Positions 1 through 10,941 of a stretch of 64,000 bases of DNA are shown here, one piece after another; the stretch's first letter is position 1, and each line of letters begins with the position of its first letter. A program made the translations under genes and the position numbers. This stretch comes from Heterobilharzia americana (Eukaryota; Platyhelminthes; Trematoda; Strigeidida; Schistosomatidae). A model generated the notes under the pieces. The model did no database searches and was not told where the DNA came from. It worked only from the letters and a program-made list of their open reading frames with translations. Location of the stretch: positions 41,405,934 through 41,469,933 of the forward strand of contig OX104127.1 of the NCBI GenBank assembly GCA_944470555.2. The letters run 5' to 3'.

Positions 1-530
1 TTTTTGTATACACGTAACGTCATAAATATTAATGTATCAATGATGTTTTCTTTGAGTATTTGACCTTAATCTTATATCTAAAGTTACTTCTTTCATCAAC
101 TGACACTTCTAATGACAACATTTTCTGTTTTGTAACTACAGAATAAGTCACACTATTGTTTATTATTCACATGTTTTTGTTTTGCAAAATTCAACTAAAA
201 TGCTATTTCATGTAGAGATTTTATGAACTATACATTGAGCAACCTATAAGATGTAAGTATATAACTTTGATGACTTGTTGTAAAAGACTGATAAACATCA
301 ATATGAAGTAAGAGTGATTAAACCAAAACAACTATTCGCTAAAATTATCACCATAAATTCACTTCTGAATACTTGTACAAATGATTTTGAGAAAATATAT
401 TGGATAATGATATGCTTTTTAAGCGCATTTAGCATTAATAATCTTAAGAAATATTTATTATTTGTGACTGTATTCCATTTCACTGATGTAATGTTCATGT
501 TCTCCTTTTTTTCTTGTTTTTAAATCTTAG
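1..530 (+). other. intron upstream of the ACSL terminal exon
   Basis: AT-rich sequence with no recognisable coding or repeat content. It ends in a pyrimidine-rich tract followed by an AG acceptor at 529-530, directly before the ACSL exon. Short open frames here look random. Confidence 0.6.
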
Positions 531-743
531 ATAATATCTGCCGTATTAAAAGATCTACATCGAGTTGCTAGAGAAAAACGTTTAAGTTCATTTGAAATAC
601 CTCAAAAAGTTGGTTTAGATACTATCGCTTGGACACCTGATACTGGTCTTGTTACAGATGCATTAAAATTGAAACGTTTCAACTTACAAACACGTTTTCA
701 ACGTGAAATTGATGAACTCTATCATAAAGATACAAGAGCCTAA
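531..743 (+). CDS. long-chain acyl-CoA synthetase (ACSL), last exon
   Basis: Seen: after the acceptor AG at 529-530, a phase-0 frame of 70 codons runs to TAA at 741-743. The peptide contains SFEIPQKVGLD, AWTPDTGLVTDALKLKR and a tail with EIDELYHKD. Known: this matches the C-terminal end of the ACSL3/4-type family, which activates long-chain fatty acids to acyl-CoA using ATP and CoA, usually at ER, lipid-droplet or mitochondrial membranes. The TGLVTDAxKLKR block is the small lid domain that closes over the active site and carries the conserved basic residues. Upstream exons lie outside the window. A poly(A) signal follows at 816-821. The exon looks intact. It belongs to a different gene copy from the ACSL exon at 10530, or the locus is rearranged. 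Confidence 0.88.
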   Translation: MISAVLKDLHRVAREKRLSSFEIPQKVGLDTIAWTPDTGLVTDALKLKRFNLQTRFQREIDELYHKDTRA

Positions 744-815
744 TTGCATTAGTGGTAGTTATAATTGTAATATTAATGACTAAATAAGATTTTCTAGGAT
801 GGATAAAGGAGATGA

Positions 816-821
816 AATAAA
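816..821 (+). promoter_or_regulatory. poly(A) signal AATAAA of the ACSL gene
   Basis: AATAAA lies 72 bases after the ACSL stop codon, the only canonical hexamer in the expected range. It sits just inside the left arm of a large palindrome that begins near 789, so a reverse-complement copy occurs near 2310. Confidence 0.55.
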
Positions 822-1495
822 GAAAAATTGAGTGTATATCCACGGAGATAGAGTAAATGCATCAGAGGCACTATTCCTCAAAAGTTGATGATACACTAAT
901 AATACGCAAAATATATGTTGATACACAAGTCTACAACACAATGAATACAATGAAAGTTATTGAAGTAAGGAAGAGAAAAAGACAAAAGTAGAAGAGGAGA
1001 ATGTGTGTATTTTTAATTGAAATATCACTGTTATTTGTGCTGTGGTTGTGTATACACATGGAGTAGTAAAAAGAGTAGAAATAAACACAGGGCAACAACA
1101 TTACGCCAAATACACACATTGTAAAGATAAAATTTAAGCAAGTCTTACAACAAAGGAAGATTAAAAAGCGATAAGACAGGGTAGGAAGAAACTTACCAAA
1201 CGGGAAAATAATAACAACAAATGAAAACAAAACATACTCACGAGAAGGGTGCATAGAATGTAGGAAAAAAGAAGAACAAATTGTTCGTCCTTGTAGAAAT
1301 AAACTTTAAATACATATCTCCCACATACACTATTATATCCGGATGATGATGAAGCAAAACGCGAAAATCAACTGGAAGAGAAAAAAGAGAATGGTATTCG
1401 AAAAGAATTTGATAATTAACATCTTTACTCCCCACCCGTATACGTGTATATAAAGGGGGGAAGGGATAATAGAAATAAAAGCAGTAATTTATCCA

Positions 1496-1498
<3 letters not shown>

Positions 1499-1544
<46 letters not shown>
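1499..1544. repeat. (AT)23 microsatellite at palindrome centre
   Basis: Uninterrupted AT dinucleotides occupy the exact middle of the 789-2343 palindrome and would form the tip of its cruciform or hairpin. Confidence 0.9.
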
Positions 1545-1547
<3 letters not shown>

Positions 1548-2343
1548 TGGATGGATGGAATGGAATGTGCACACATTTCTGGCACCTATATTGAAATTAC
1601 TGCTTCTATTTCTATCATTCCATCCTCCGTTTATATACACTTTTATGGGTGAGAAGTAAAGACGTCAATTATCAAATTTTTTTCGAATACCATTCTCTTT
1701 TTTCTCTTCCAGTTGATTTTCTCGTTTTTCTTCCATCTATCCTGTCTTTATTAGATAGATATATGACAGGATGATTCGTTATCTGGATATAATAATGTAT
1801 ATGGGAGATATGTATTTAAAGTTTATTTCTACAAGGACGAACAATTTGTTCTTCTTTTTTCCTACATTCTATGCACCCTTCTCGTGAGTATGTTTTGTTT
1901 TCATTTGTTGTTATTATTTTCCCGTTTGGTAAGTTTCTTCCTACCCTGTTCCTGACTTATCGTCTTTTGATCTTCCTTTGTTGTAAGACTTGCTTATATT
2001 TTATCTTTACAATGTGTGTATTTGGCGTAATGTTGTTGCCCTGTGTTTATTTCTACTCTTTTTACTACTCCATGTGTATACACAACCACAGCACAAATAA
2101 CAGTGATATTTCAATTAAAAACACACACATTCTCCTCTTCTACTTTTGTCTTTTTCTCTTCCTTACTTCAATAACTTTCATTGTATTCATTGTGTTGTAG
2201 ACTTGTGTATCAACATATATTTTGCGTATTATTAGTGTATCATCAACTTTTGAGGAATAGTGCCTCTGATGCATTTACTCTATCTCCGTGGATATACACT
2301 CAATTTTTCTTTATTTCATCTCCTTTATCCATCCTAGAAAATC

Positions 2344-2745
2344 CTTGCATAGTCATTCATTTATAGGAGGATCGGTTCACGATATCCTCATATGCGTTTA
2401 CTTATGTGTGGTGATTTCACAATTCATTCATTATTACTTCACTTCTTCTTTTTTGTAAATTTCTGAAATTTTTTCCTGTATAATGAAAATTATTCTTGGG
2501 ATATTTAGAGTTTTTTGTTTTGTTCCTTTTCACTTACTAAGCTTTCATAAAATTGGATTGGGCAAAGTCCTAATATACTGCATATCAGTTATTGGGATTA
2601 GTAGTGGTATGGGGAGTATATGTATTTTCTCACTGTATCATCTGACAAAGTTGTACTATTGAAATTCAGTGCTGAAGATACATTAGAGATATTACTGTGC
2701 AGATTCCTAATGTTAAGTACGATGAATATTTAGTTTTATGTGAAA
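2344..2745. other. no recognised feature
   Basis: AT-rich sequence between the palindrome and the 3' tail of an RTE-like element. Nothing recognised. Confidence 0.5.
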
Positions 2746-4932
2746 ATTATTATTTATTATTATTTGTCTCTTGGGTTCTTAGTGGAACATATAGCTTCAA
2801 TAGTATGTCTCAGTTTCACACTTCTCTGTAGTCTTTTGAACCACAAGCTCTCGTTTCTTCCTCACACCATCTCCTCCATGTCGTCCTCGCCTCTGACGCC
2901 CAGCTCGCCGTTTCCCATGTGGGTTCCACTCGACGGCCTGGCTTGACACGTGATGTCTCCAAATGGTCTTCTCAGTGTATGTCCAATCCAATCCATCTCC
3001 ACTTTCTTCTACATATTTGTCGAGCCATAGGTTCTTGCCTTGTTGCTTCGTTGCCAGCCACCCAGAGTTCCTTGTTGCTTATTCTAATTATTCTGGCCAT
3101 CTGATCTTCAGTATTGAGCGAAGGCAGCTGTTGATGTATGTCTTTAGATTGTTAGAAATGCTTTTCGTGATGCGCCAAGTCTCTCAACCATCACATAGAT
3201 GCACTGACTTGACTTAATTAGTGTTTAAAATCTGGATTTTCCTTATGCTGAACTGAGATCACACACTGATTTCAGATTAATACAAGAAGGTCTCTCTTGC
3301 TGCCTTTCCAATCCTGGTTCTGACATCTTCATCTTTGCCGTCTGTAGTTGAAACAATGCTGTCTAGGTAAGTGAAACAGACTACTTCCTTCAGGTTTCTC
3401 CCGTTTATGATGATTGGTGCTTGTTTTTGTTGTTGATGTTGTTGGTTGGGTATCTTCATCACCTCTGTCTTCTCTACGTTCACATGAAGGAAGCCCCGTC
3501 TTCTCCACCCTGCCTCTTCTGTCAGCTTGCTAGTTTTCTTTATATAAACTATAATCAAAATTTCATCATATAGTATGGGACATATAATCTATATCTAATG
3601 TTATTGCTAGTTTTCGCCTGTAGATCTTCAAGTTTGTGCGACATTAGGCTTAAATCTGCGAAATCTAAATCCTCGTGCGTCTTTTCATCTATCAAACAGC
3701 ATATGCCCGTCTTCTCACTCCTCGCAGTTTGTTGCATGATCCAGTCGACCACAATCAGGAAAATTATCGATGATAGTAAGTGGCAGCCCTGTTTTACTCC
3801 TTCCTGTCTTCACTTCAAAGGCATCACTGAGCTGAGCTTTCCATTATGCAGTGAATCACTCGGCATTTAGCCTCATTATATAGCGTAGCATATAGCTGCT
3901 GTTGAATGAGGTTGATAACGGTTTGTGGCACTGAAACCGTAGTGTTGAAGCAGAAGCTGCCAAATTACTTCTCACTCGACGCTGTCGAAGGCCTTTTCGA
4001 AGTCGTTGAAGTTGAGGTAAGGTAGAGAGTTGACTGCCATTGCATAATCTCTTCTATGATAATGCATAGCGTATCATTGCAATTTGATCCACACATGATT
4101 TGTTCTTCCTGAAGGCAGGCAGCCACCCAGTCTGGTCCGGTCGTAATTTTGAATGCAGAGCGTTTTTCAGTCTCTCCAGGATGATGCAGCATTATATTTT
4201 GCATGGGTTGGACAGGGAGGGATCATGATTCCGTCTTAGTTCTTACAAAGGCTTTGGACGCCCTTGTTTGGGAGTTTGACAAGATAGCCCTTCTTCCAAT
4301 CAACCGGCAGGTACCTTTCCTTCCTTCCAAACCTTCTGCAATAGCGGGGTTGTGTGAGCATGTTCGCTGTTGTCTCTGTGTCCGTTTTCAGTGCTTTTGA
4401 AGGAATTCCATCTGGTCCTGCGGCTTCAGCAACTTTATGGTGTTCAATACTTCCGCTTTTAAAGGAGGGCTTTTGTTCACTAGTAATTCTGTGGCTGGGC
4501 TGCTGGTGATATTTCTGGACAAGTTGCAGGTGGTGGTGGTGGTAGTCGATTCAAGAGTTGACTTCCATTCCATCTGCTTTTGCAGATTCCTAGCACTTCC
4601 ATGCTATATCTTCTCATTTCTTCTGCAATCTGAGCAGCCTTGCTAGGTTCATACATGTTGCGGACATTCCATCTTCCCATTCTTACTTTTACTTTCATCG
4701 AGAGAGAGAAGACACCTCGGCCAGGTTGGCTTCTCGAAGGCTTTCACCAACCGGCGTCATTTCACCTCTCTGATTCCAGCGGGGAATAAGTTTGTTTTTT
4801 ATATTTGCTTTGTGGTTTGAAGTTTCTTTAGCGGTTAGATTGGTTTTACGGGGTAGGGTTGCCGGTTGTAAACCCAACCTTCCCTCTTTATTCGGGCTTA
4901 GGATCGGCTAGTAACTAGTTAACCAGGCGAGG
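2746..4932 (-). mobile_element. RTE-like LINE copy R1, both ends present, internally deleted
   Basis: Read on the minus strand it starts at 4932 with the family 5' end (CCTCGCCTGGTTAACTAG) and ends near 2766 with the C-terminal block, followed by an AAT-rich tail at 2746-2765. The endonuclease start MGRWNVRNM is near 4660. At about 4565 the frame jumps from the early endonuclease (SRWNGS) to the pre-reverse-transcriptase linker (LLNRLPPPPPATCPEI), so most of the endonuclease is missing. Reverse transcriptase pieces follow in several broken frames (for example 4204-3965, 3752-3555, 3558-3277). The 3' end encodes the usual RTE block (GKRRAGRQRRGRHG, degenerate). No intact ORF remains. SR2 is the best-known schistosome RTE element, but identity with it was not tested. 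Confidence 0.85.
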
Positions 4933-5514
4933 TATCTATTTAAAAATACCAAATTGAAAACTGCAGCTTTCAATGGTCTCCAACTATGAGACTTTTTCCG
5001 ACGTATGAGTGTTCAGGACTAAAGTATTCTAGGGGTTTACTGATACACTAGGCATAAAATAAACACTTGTTTGATATAATTAATATGTATCATATCAAAG
5101 TAGAAGTCTTTCTAGTTGATATTAAATGCCATCAATACTATGGCTTGTATAAACGCCTTTAAATTTTCATGTTGCTGAAAGTGACACCATACTAAGATGA
5201 AATCAAAGGACTGTCAGATATCCTACGAGAACGGATATACAACTATAAAGTTTCAATCAAGTGGAAAGACATTTTCTTCGTAATGCACTATCCTTGATCA
5301 GACTGTTGATGCTTGTGAGCGCTTGCTACATTTAAGTTCTGATAGCCACCAATTCATCATTTAACTGTAGACTTAGTGGGATGGTAACATCGGATCTCTA
5401 AGTCACTTTTGTTATAATCGCGTTAACTACAACTAACATGTGGAGAGGAACGTTATTATATCCTGACAGGCCACCACACTTTCTCGGAGGATGGAACTGG
5501 AGAGGTGTCCGTAA
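4933..5514. other. no recognised feature
   Basis: AT-rich intergenic or intronic sequence. No coding frame or repeat recognised. Confidence 0.45.
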
Positions 5515-5770
5515 TGTCATACATATATTCCCCTTGACAAATTTGAACAATGCAAGAACAAAGACATTTGCAGAATAAAATTAGCTCATTTTATTTCACA
5601 ACCTTTCATGAACTGCAAACAGCCTACAATTGAAATGAAGTATTAGCAGTAATAACGGCATAACATACCTTAAATATGTAGAAATAAATGAAGGTGCAAA
5701 ATCAAAGATGAACAATAAGTTAATGAGTCAAGGGAACACGGGATTACTCATCACAAATTCTAGTTCGTTA
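5515..5770. repeat. dispersed ~250-bp module (copy 1)
   Basis: Sequence from the stretch reading GACAAATTTGAACAAT to the stretch reading GAGTCAAGGGAAC matches 30045-30300 in direct orientation with many substitutions. A shorter inverted match lies at 31890-31970. The other two copies bracket a Penelope-like element, so it may be non-coding Penelope sequence. No coding content. Confidence 0.55.
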
Positions 5771-5896
5771 GGCTGATATTTTAGCTGGGGATATGGATAT
5801 GGTTCTTTCTGACTGGCCTTTACTATTGGTCGTTCTAGTTTAAAACAAAATAGAGGAGTCTTATAACAACCGAGTTCCTAAGGATATGTGATGAAG

Positions 5897-7330
5897 ACCA
5901 ATCCTGGAGCAATAATTTGCATTTGAGTGGTGAGAAACGCATTCCGTTTAATACCCAGCTGTCAAGCATTAGAACCTGTGTTCAATCCCCCATCTCATCT
6001 ACTTCAGCTGGTAACTATCACAACCCCTCCTTCCAATTATTAGGCATAGCTCCATTGGTTGTAACATGATTGTGGCCTAGTTCATAAAGTTATACCCGCT
6101 TGTTAATTCGCAGTACATAAGCGCATGTATTTCGGGAATATAAAGCCTATAGTAGTTCTGTGAGACTAACTAAATGCATTCTAGAATTATGCGTCGCTGT
6201 TAAGATTAACGCCTTTCTCGAAATCAATGGTCTCGGTGTATACTCTAATTCTAATTGGTTACTGGAACTATGTGTCTAGTGAGTAATTTGACAACTGTAA
6301 CTGGGGATTTCATTCTTATCTAACTTTATAAAATCTATCTTAAAAATGAAGTGATGTTTGTCAGATCTACAGTTTTGGAGCAGCTGAAGATGTTTTTCGA
6401 TGACATTATTTTGAACCTGTTATGAAACTTAGTAGTCAATATGATTGGTTTCTACTAGAAATTATTGTTTTGAATGCAGTTTTAATGATACACTGATATC
6501 TTTTCCGGAAAAATAAGAAACACTATGCAATTGTTGATTACTTGGTTTAAAATCATTAACAGTGAACATACTCAGTATCATCGTAGATATAGTGCAGAAC
6601 TTCTCAATCTTCTGGCGAGCATATTAATGTGTCCACGTGATCAGATCTCATCATCCGCTCTTTTTAAAATTAGTCAGCGAATAAAATAATGAGATCTCTA
6701 TTCACTGTAATACATGTGATGGGGCAATCAGCAACTAGGTATGCGTAACACATGTCAGAGCCAACCATCTCAGTCAATGAAGGTTCACAACCTTGTCAAC
6801 TGATTTACCTCTACTCCCTAAAACTCTACACCTGACTTCTGTGTTACTGACGTGATGACAATGCAAAATACGGCCTATACCACGAAGGCAATGGTGGTCA
6901 AACACCTGAAGCCACCTTATGTCTTCCACCTTTAATGACCATGTTTCACAGCTATACAGTAGAAGAGAGCGGACTGCTGTGCAGTACACGTGACTCTTAA
7001 TCGATAATTGGATATCACATCAGCGCCATAGGTGGCAAAAGCCAGCCGAACCTTTTGTGCAGAAATTTCATCTGCCACTGAGCCACCAGGGCAGGGCTGA
7101 TCCTACTTGCCAGGTTAGTGAGGTAGTCGACACACTCAACCATTACACTCTCTATTGTTAGCCGCGGTGAGGCACCGTTGAAGACCAGTCCTGGAGCAAT
7201 AATTTGCATTTGGGTAGTGAGAAACGCACCCCAAACACTCAAAGTGTTCAGAAGACTCGGCATGTTGTCAGCGTCTTAACTTAACAGGACTATATCATTT
7301 ACATACTCTAGGTCTGACGAAAATCTTCCC
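5897..7330 (-). mobile_element. LINE-X 3' portion, copy 1 (degenerate)
   Basis: On the minus strand, 7263-7015 and 6989-6774 encode the end of a non-LTR reverse transcriptase. Visible parts are SLLNTLSVWGAF after the catalytic region and the C-terminal block LLYSCETWSLKVEDIRWLQV then FDHHCLRGIGRI. The frame decays after DKVVNLH. A short separate scrap of the same element lies at 5897-5945. The block from 6006 to about 7277 is almost identical to 11708-12978. The catalytic YADD region is lost in this copy near 7280-7310 but is partly kept in the second copy. No function remains. Confidence 0.8.
6006..7277. repeat. near-identical direct duplication, unit A
   Basis: This matches 11708-12978 at a constant offset of 5701-5702, with one visible single-base length difference in an A run near 6343. 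Both units begin at exactly the same base (AGCTGGTAACTATCAC) after unrelated flanks. Rightwards the match stays near-perfect to about 7277, then drops to clearly diverged but related LINE-X sequence. Confidence 0.9.
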
Positions 7331-7334
7331 ACGA

Positions 7335-8668
7335 TTAGTTCAACGTATGTGTAATCAGTGACGAGAGGGAGACCTCCATAAGAATAATGGAGAATATTTG
7401 TAGCTCAGGTGAATGGTCTTGGTTGTGTTGTGTTCTCTGAACTGGGTTGTTTAATCGTGAAGCTTTCATCGTCTTTCTGGACGACATCATCAGCACTAAC
7501 TTCAGTATGAAGTAGGCTGTCAATATCTTTTCGGTGAGTGATTTAGTGGCTTGCTCTGACGATGTGGTCTGTGATTGGTTGTTCCCTTCGATTGTTGTCA
7601 TTTTTTGTATAGACTTTCCTTTTGGCTGTTCCTCTGCTTGACCTCTGACCTTTCTGTCGCTTATCATTTTTCTTATTGGTTGGTAGATTGGATCTATGTC
7701 TACATCTGTTGATTGCTGACTGACTTTTCTGAATGCCAAGCTTCTCTGATATTCTTTGTGTTTCCTCTCTCCGTCCGAAATGTCCATAATATCGAAATTG
7801 AATTCATGTCCATAATTATCCACACGTTGAAGTGACGAGATGTCGTGGTGTTTATTAGCCAACTGGTGCTCATGTAGACGAAGGCGAAGAGGACTACCAC
7901 TTTATCCAATGTAGTGTTGACTACAGTTATTGCAGTTGATTTCGTAAATGATATTCGGTTTGTCTTCTTTGCCTGTTGCATCCTTTGGTCTGCATAATAG
8001 TGTTTGGAGGGAATTTGTTGGTTTATGAGCCACAGCAATCTTGTCGTGATTTCTGATGTATTCTTGATGTATGGTAGGACGAGGCGTTTGTGATTCCTGT
8101 CGATGACTTTATAGTTGAATATGCCCGGGATAGGCATTTTCTAATAGTTTCGTGGGTAGCCGTTCTTCTTTAGGATGGACACCAAGTGATTTCCTTCATT
8201 TCTCGGTGAAGTTGTTGTGTTGCAGTTTGTTCTCGCTCCTTTGAATAGAGTCTGCACGCATCTGATTTTGTGTGTCGTTGGATTATTTCTATTGTAGTTG
8301 AGGATTTGGTCAGTGTGTGTTGGCTTCCTGCACACTTGGGTTTCCAGCTTCCCGGCATTTTTCCTGCTGACTAAAACATCCAGGAACGGTAGTTGGTTGT
8401 CCGACTCTTTTTCGATTGTGAATTTGATGTTATTGAGAACGTTGTTGGTCAAACTGTGAATGTTTTCTATCTCATCTTTTTTAATGATGACAAAATTATC
8501 GTGCACATGGTGAATTCAGATTTTTGATGGCTTCCAGTCTCTGCATCACTGCTTCTGCAATTAGTCCGGATATCGGTGATCGCATTCGAGTTCTTTTCAT
8601 CTGTTTATATATCTTGCCATTAAATTGGAAGTGTGTTGTCAGGTAAAGATTGATGAGTTCCATCAGAC
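7335..8668 (-). mobile_element. Penelope-like element, type 1 (RT end plus GIY-YIG, frameshifted)
   Basis: On the minus strand, from 8668 the sequence encodes reverse-transcriptase blocks (FQFNGKIYKQMK, SPISGLIAEAVMQRLEA) and then, at 8506-8141, NFVIIKKDEIENIHSL, DNQLPFLDVLVSRK and RKPTHTDQILNY, all typical of Penelope-like elements. At 8137-7700 comes LPYIKNTSEITTRLL and the entry to the GIY-YIG-type endonuclease. The frame then shifts to 7862-7335, which carries HHDISSL, DNYGHEFNF and a degenerate continuation. Penelope-like elements use this RT plus GIY-YIG nuclease for retrotransposition. Several frameshifts and a truncated N-terminus make this copy dead. Confidence 0.85.
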
Positions 8669-8730
8669 TTGAAATTTAGGTTTTGTACATGCAGACTTTA
8701 TTCAAAAGAGCGAGAACACTGCAGTACAAC

Positions 8731-8773
<43 letters not shown>
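8669..8773 (+). repeat. inverted Penelope scrap followed by (AT)n
   Basis: About 60 bases on the plus strand (near 8690-8732) encode MQTLFKRARTLQYN, the same segment found on the minus strand near 8215-8260 of the adjacent Penelope copy, but in opposite orientation. It runs into an AT dinucleotide tract at about 8734-8773. Inverted partial copies at Penelope ends are known. Confidence 0.65.
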
Positions 8774-8776
<3 letters not shown>

Positions 8777-8924
8777 CAGTTAAATATTTTCATAATATTC
8801 TGTTTGTTAGGTTCAGGCCTGATGATAACAAAACCTAAGAAACTACAGCATAGTTGACTTTCTTTTCACATGTTTTTATAGGTACACTTTATCACTTCTG
8901 TAATAGATCCAAGAAATTTGTCAT

Positions 8925-10170
8925 ATTTTATTTATATTTATGTATATATTCTGGATGAGTGATAGTCTTTTGTTCCGATAACTGCCTAGCCAACTTCTGA
9001 CCAGCACTCGTAGTGGCTTTGTTGTCATCGAGGCGCAGGCAATACGCGCTCGAACCAGCGCGTGGTCGCTTTCCGAACACGTACTCCAGAAGGAGCGGCA
9101 GTCTCCCACCGATCCTCTCCAGCGATGACTAATAACAATGTGGTCTATCTGTGTCCATCGCTGAGTTGAGCTCGGTGAACGCCACGTCAGACGGTGTCTT
9201 TTTTTATGCCTGAAATTTATGCTAGTCAAAAATAGGCGGTTATCTAAGAACAGTTGTAGTAGGCGGTCACCGTTATCTGTTCGTTCAGCAGGGACTCCGA
9301 AAGTGCCACCTAAGTGCTTTTCTGCCTCACTCAGTCTACCCACCAGTGCATCAAAGCCACCTACAAGAACCACTACGTCTGAACGTATGGCTTTCGAGAG
9401 GAATCTAGACAGTTTACGATAGAACTTGTCCTTCACTTCATCTGAACTGCAGTCAGTGGGTGCGTAAGCAGAGATTACAGAGAGACAACGGCGAGTTTCA
9501 CATTCTTTTGAGTTCTCACTGTGCCGTTCAGTTGGATAGCGCAGAGGTGACTATCAACTGGGATCCAGTCTAGTAGTGAGTTTTCTGCCCTAGTGCTTAA
9601 TGTTATGCTTATACCTGCGAGACCGCGAGGGTTAGCTATCGAATCTCCAGAAACTCGAAGGGTGAATTTTGCGGATTTCTTTTTAAGGTACCTGAAGGAG
9701 ATTTGTGTGACCGCAAAGCCCATCAAACATCTGCTTGAGGCCTGTCGCAAGCAGCCTTTTGTGTATGATTATTTTGAACTTTTGTATTTTTGGGCCGGAT
9801 GGTCGAAAGGAAACAACAAATGAACCAATACCACTGGCCCGGCAGACCGTGTGGCATGGTGGAGTGAGTTATTTTTGGGGCCGATCTTTTCCAACCTCCC
9901 TTCCACTGAGTAGGTAGCATCAACATGGCACTGCTGGTCATCCAAGGGAAACACCTTACTGCTGTCACACCCCATCCAGCTAGCAGCAGTACGGTTTCTC
10001 CCTCAGCCCCTTTATTATAGTGTAGTAATTTACACCACAACGGTAACTACTTTTCGTCTTACCACTATCCAACAGACCTTTCTGACATAGTAGAACCTCG
10101 AGGGAACAAGTGTTTCACCAGCATAGCTCGTCGGGTCATTGTGATATGCAAGCCTGACCACCACGTCAAG
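8925..10170 (-). mobile_element. LINE-X 5' portion: AP endonuclease domain
   Basis: The minus-strand frame 9436-8921 encodes much of an apurinic-type LINE endonuclease: DVVVLVGGFDALVGRLSEAE (usually GDFNA), ERTDNGDRLLQLFLDNRLFL, then RHRLTWRSPSSTQRWTQIDH and ESDHALVRARI. Catalytic D/H positions near the end (QIDH, SDH) are visible. Upstream frames 9750-9475 and 10040-9723 carry the domain N-terminus and probable 5' leader, broken by frameshifts. This portion is relatively well preserved. It lacks the reverse transcriptase, and downstream it decays into AT-rich sequence near 8925. Assignment to the same family as the LINE-X RT fragments is inference from related trematode elements. Confidence 0.78.
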
Positions 10171-10529
10171 GTAGCAGCTATGGGAATTGATTCAAGATGC
10201 GATAATTATGGTTCAAAGAATCTGCTTTGCTTCTAAATTATTTGATTCAATGTCGAACTTATTTCTCATTTAATATATTAGGCAGAATTATTTTAATTCA
10301 AAGCAAGCTGTTAGTATAATTAGTTTCAGGAATCATAATTCGTACTTTCTCCGCTGTAACGTAGATTTTGATTTTTGCTGTGGATAACGTCAAGAAACAA
10401 TTGATTGGGTAAAAGCATTTTTGTATTTAACACATTTTGCTCAAGTAGATGTCAGCTGTATATTCAGTAAAAGTTGTTTGAACTAATTCTCTCAAACTGT
10501 ACTTGATTTGAATCTGATTTTCATAACAG
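10171..10529 (+). other. probable intron before the second ACSL exon
   Basis: No coding content. It ends with a short pyrimidine-rich stretch and the acceptor AG at 10528-10529. No branch point was assigned. Confidence 0.5.
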
Positions 10530-10941
10530 GCAGTAGTCGTGTTAACAAGTGATGAGCTCCTATCTAAAGTAATTAAAATTGTCCAAAGATGTCCTTCAAT
10601 TCAACGCATCGTTTATTTTACGAATGGAATTTTCAATCGAGAACTCTATACCGAAGTTGACAATTTGGCTGTACCAACGGGGAGCGCTACTGCTAGTATT
10701 GCTGAAGCTCTGACAAAATGCCCGCCGAACTTACACTTACACGATATTATTGAAGTAGAACGTCTGGGAGCTGCAGTGATAATGAAAGAAAAAGAGAAAC
10801 AGAAGACAAATGACGTCGCACCAACTGCAGGAGATAACAACCATTCTTCTAATGGCTACGAAGGCTTATGGTTACCGCCTATATCAGAGCGTGTCAAACC
10901 ATCAGATTTGGCTGTAATTATGTACACCAGCGGATCAACAG
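10530..10941 (+). CDS. long-chain acyl-CoA synthetase (ACSL), internal exon of a second copy
   Basis: Seen: acceptor AG at 10528-10529, an open frame of 137 codons plus one base, and donor GTATCT at 10942. The exon begins AVVVLTSDELLSKVIK and ends DLAVIMYTSGSTG. Known: the last part is the AMP-binding signature (A3 motif) of adenylate-forming enzymes, the phosphate-binding loop that holds ATP. The first part matches the ACSL region where TSxELLxK is conserved. Between them lies a charged, low-complexity segment (MKEKEKQKTNDVAPTAG and NNHSSNGYEG), probably a lineage-specific loop. The exon is intact with good splice sites. It sits 9.8 kb downstream of an ACSL terminal exon, on the same strand, so it is a tandem paralogue, a partial duplicate or a rearrangement. 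Neither the preceding nor the following ACSL exon was found in the window. Confidence 0.87.

Larger units (their letters stand above)
789..2343. repeat. 1.55-kb palindrome (fold-back) centred on (AT)n
   Basis: The left arm (about 789-1498) and right arm (about 1545-2343) are near-perfect reverse complements. Both arms translate to almost the same ~108-residue peptide, starting MHPSREYVLFSF, on opposite strands (931-1254 minus, 1871-2200 plus). This reflects the palindrome and is not evidence of a gene. The right arm has an extra stretch of about 40 bases near 1730-1790 that itself forms a small hairpin. The outer end falls 46 bases after the ACSL stop codon, so the 3' flank of that gene is duplicated in inverted orientation. 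No transposase or known terminal motif was recognised. Confidence 0.85.

Noticed and set aside
931..2200. Two opposite-strand open frames giving nearly the same ~108-residue hydrophobic peptide
   Set aside because: They are mirror images created by the palindrome arms. There is no family match, no splice or promoter evidence, and the sequence is AT-rich.
4203..4646. Plus-strand open frames near the first RTE copy as host exons
   Set aside because: They lie opposite the RT region of the minus-strand RTE element and match its reverse complement.
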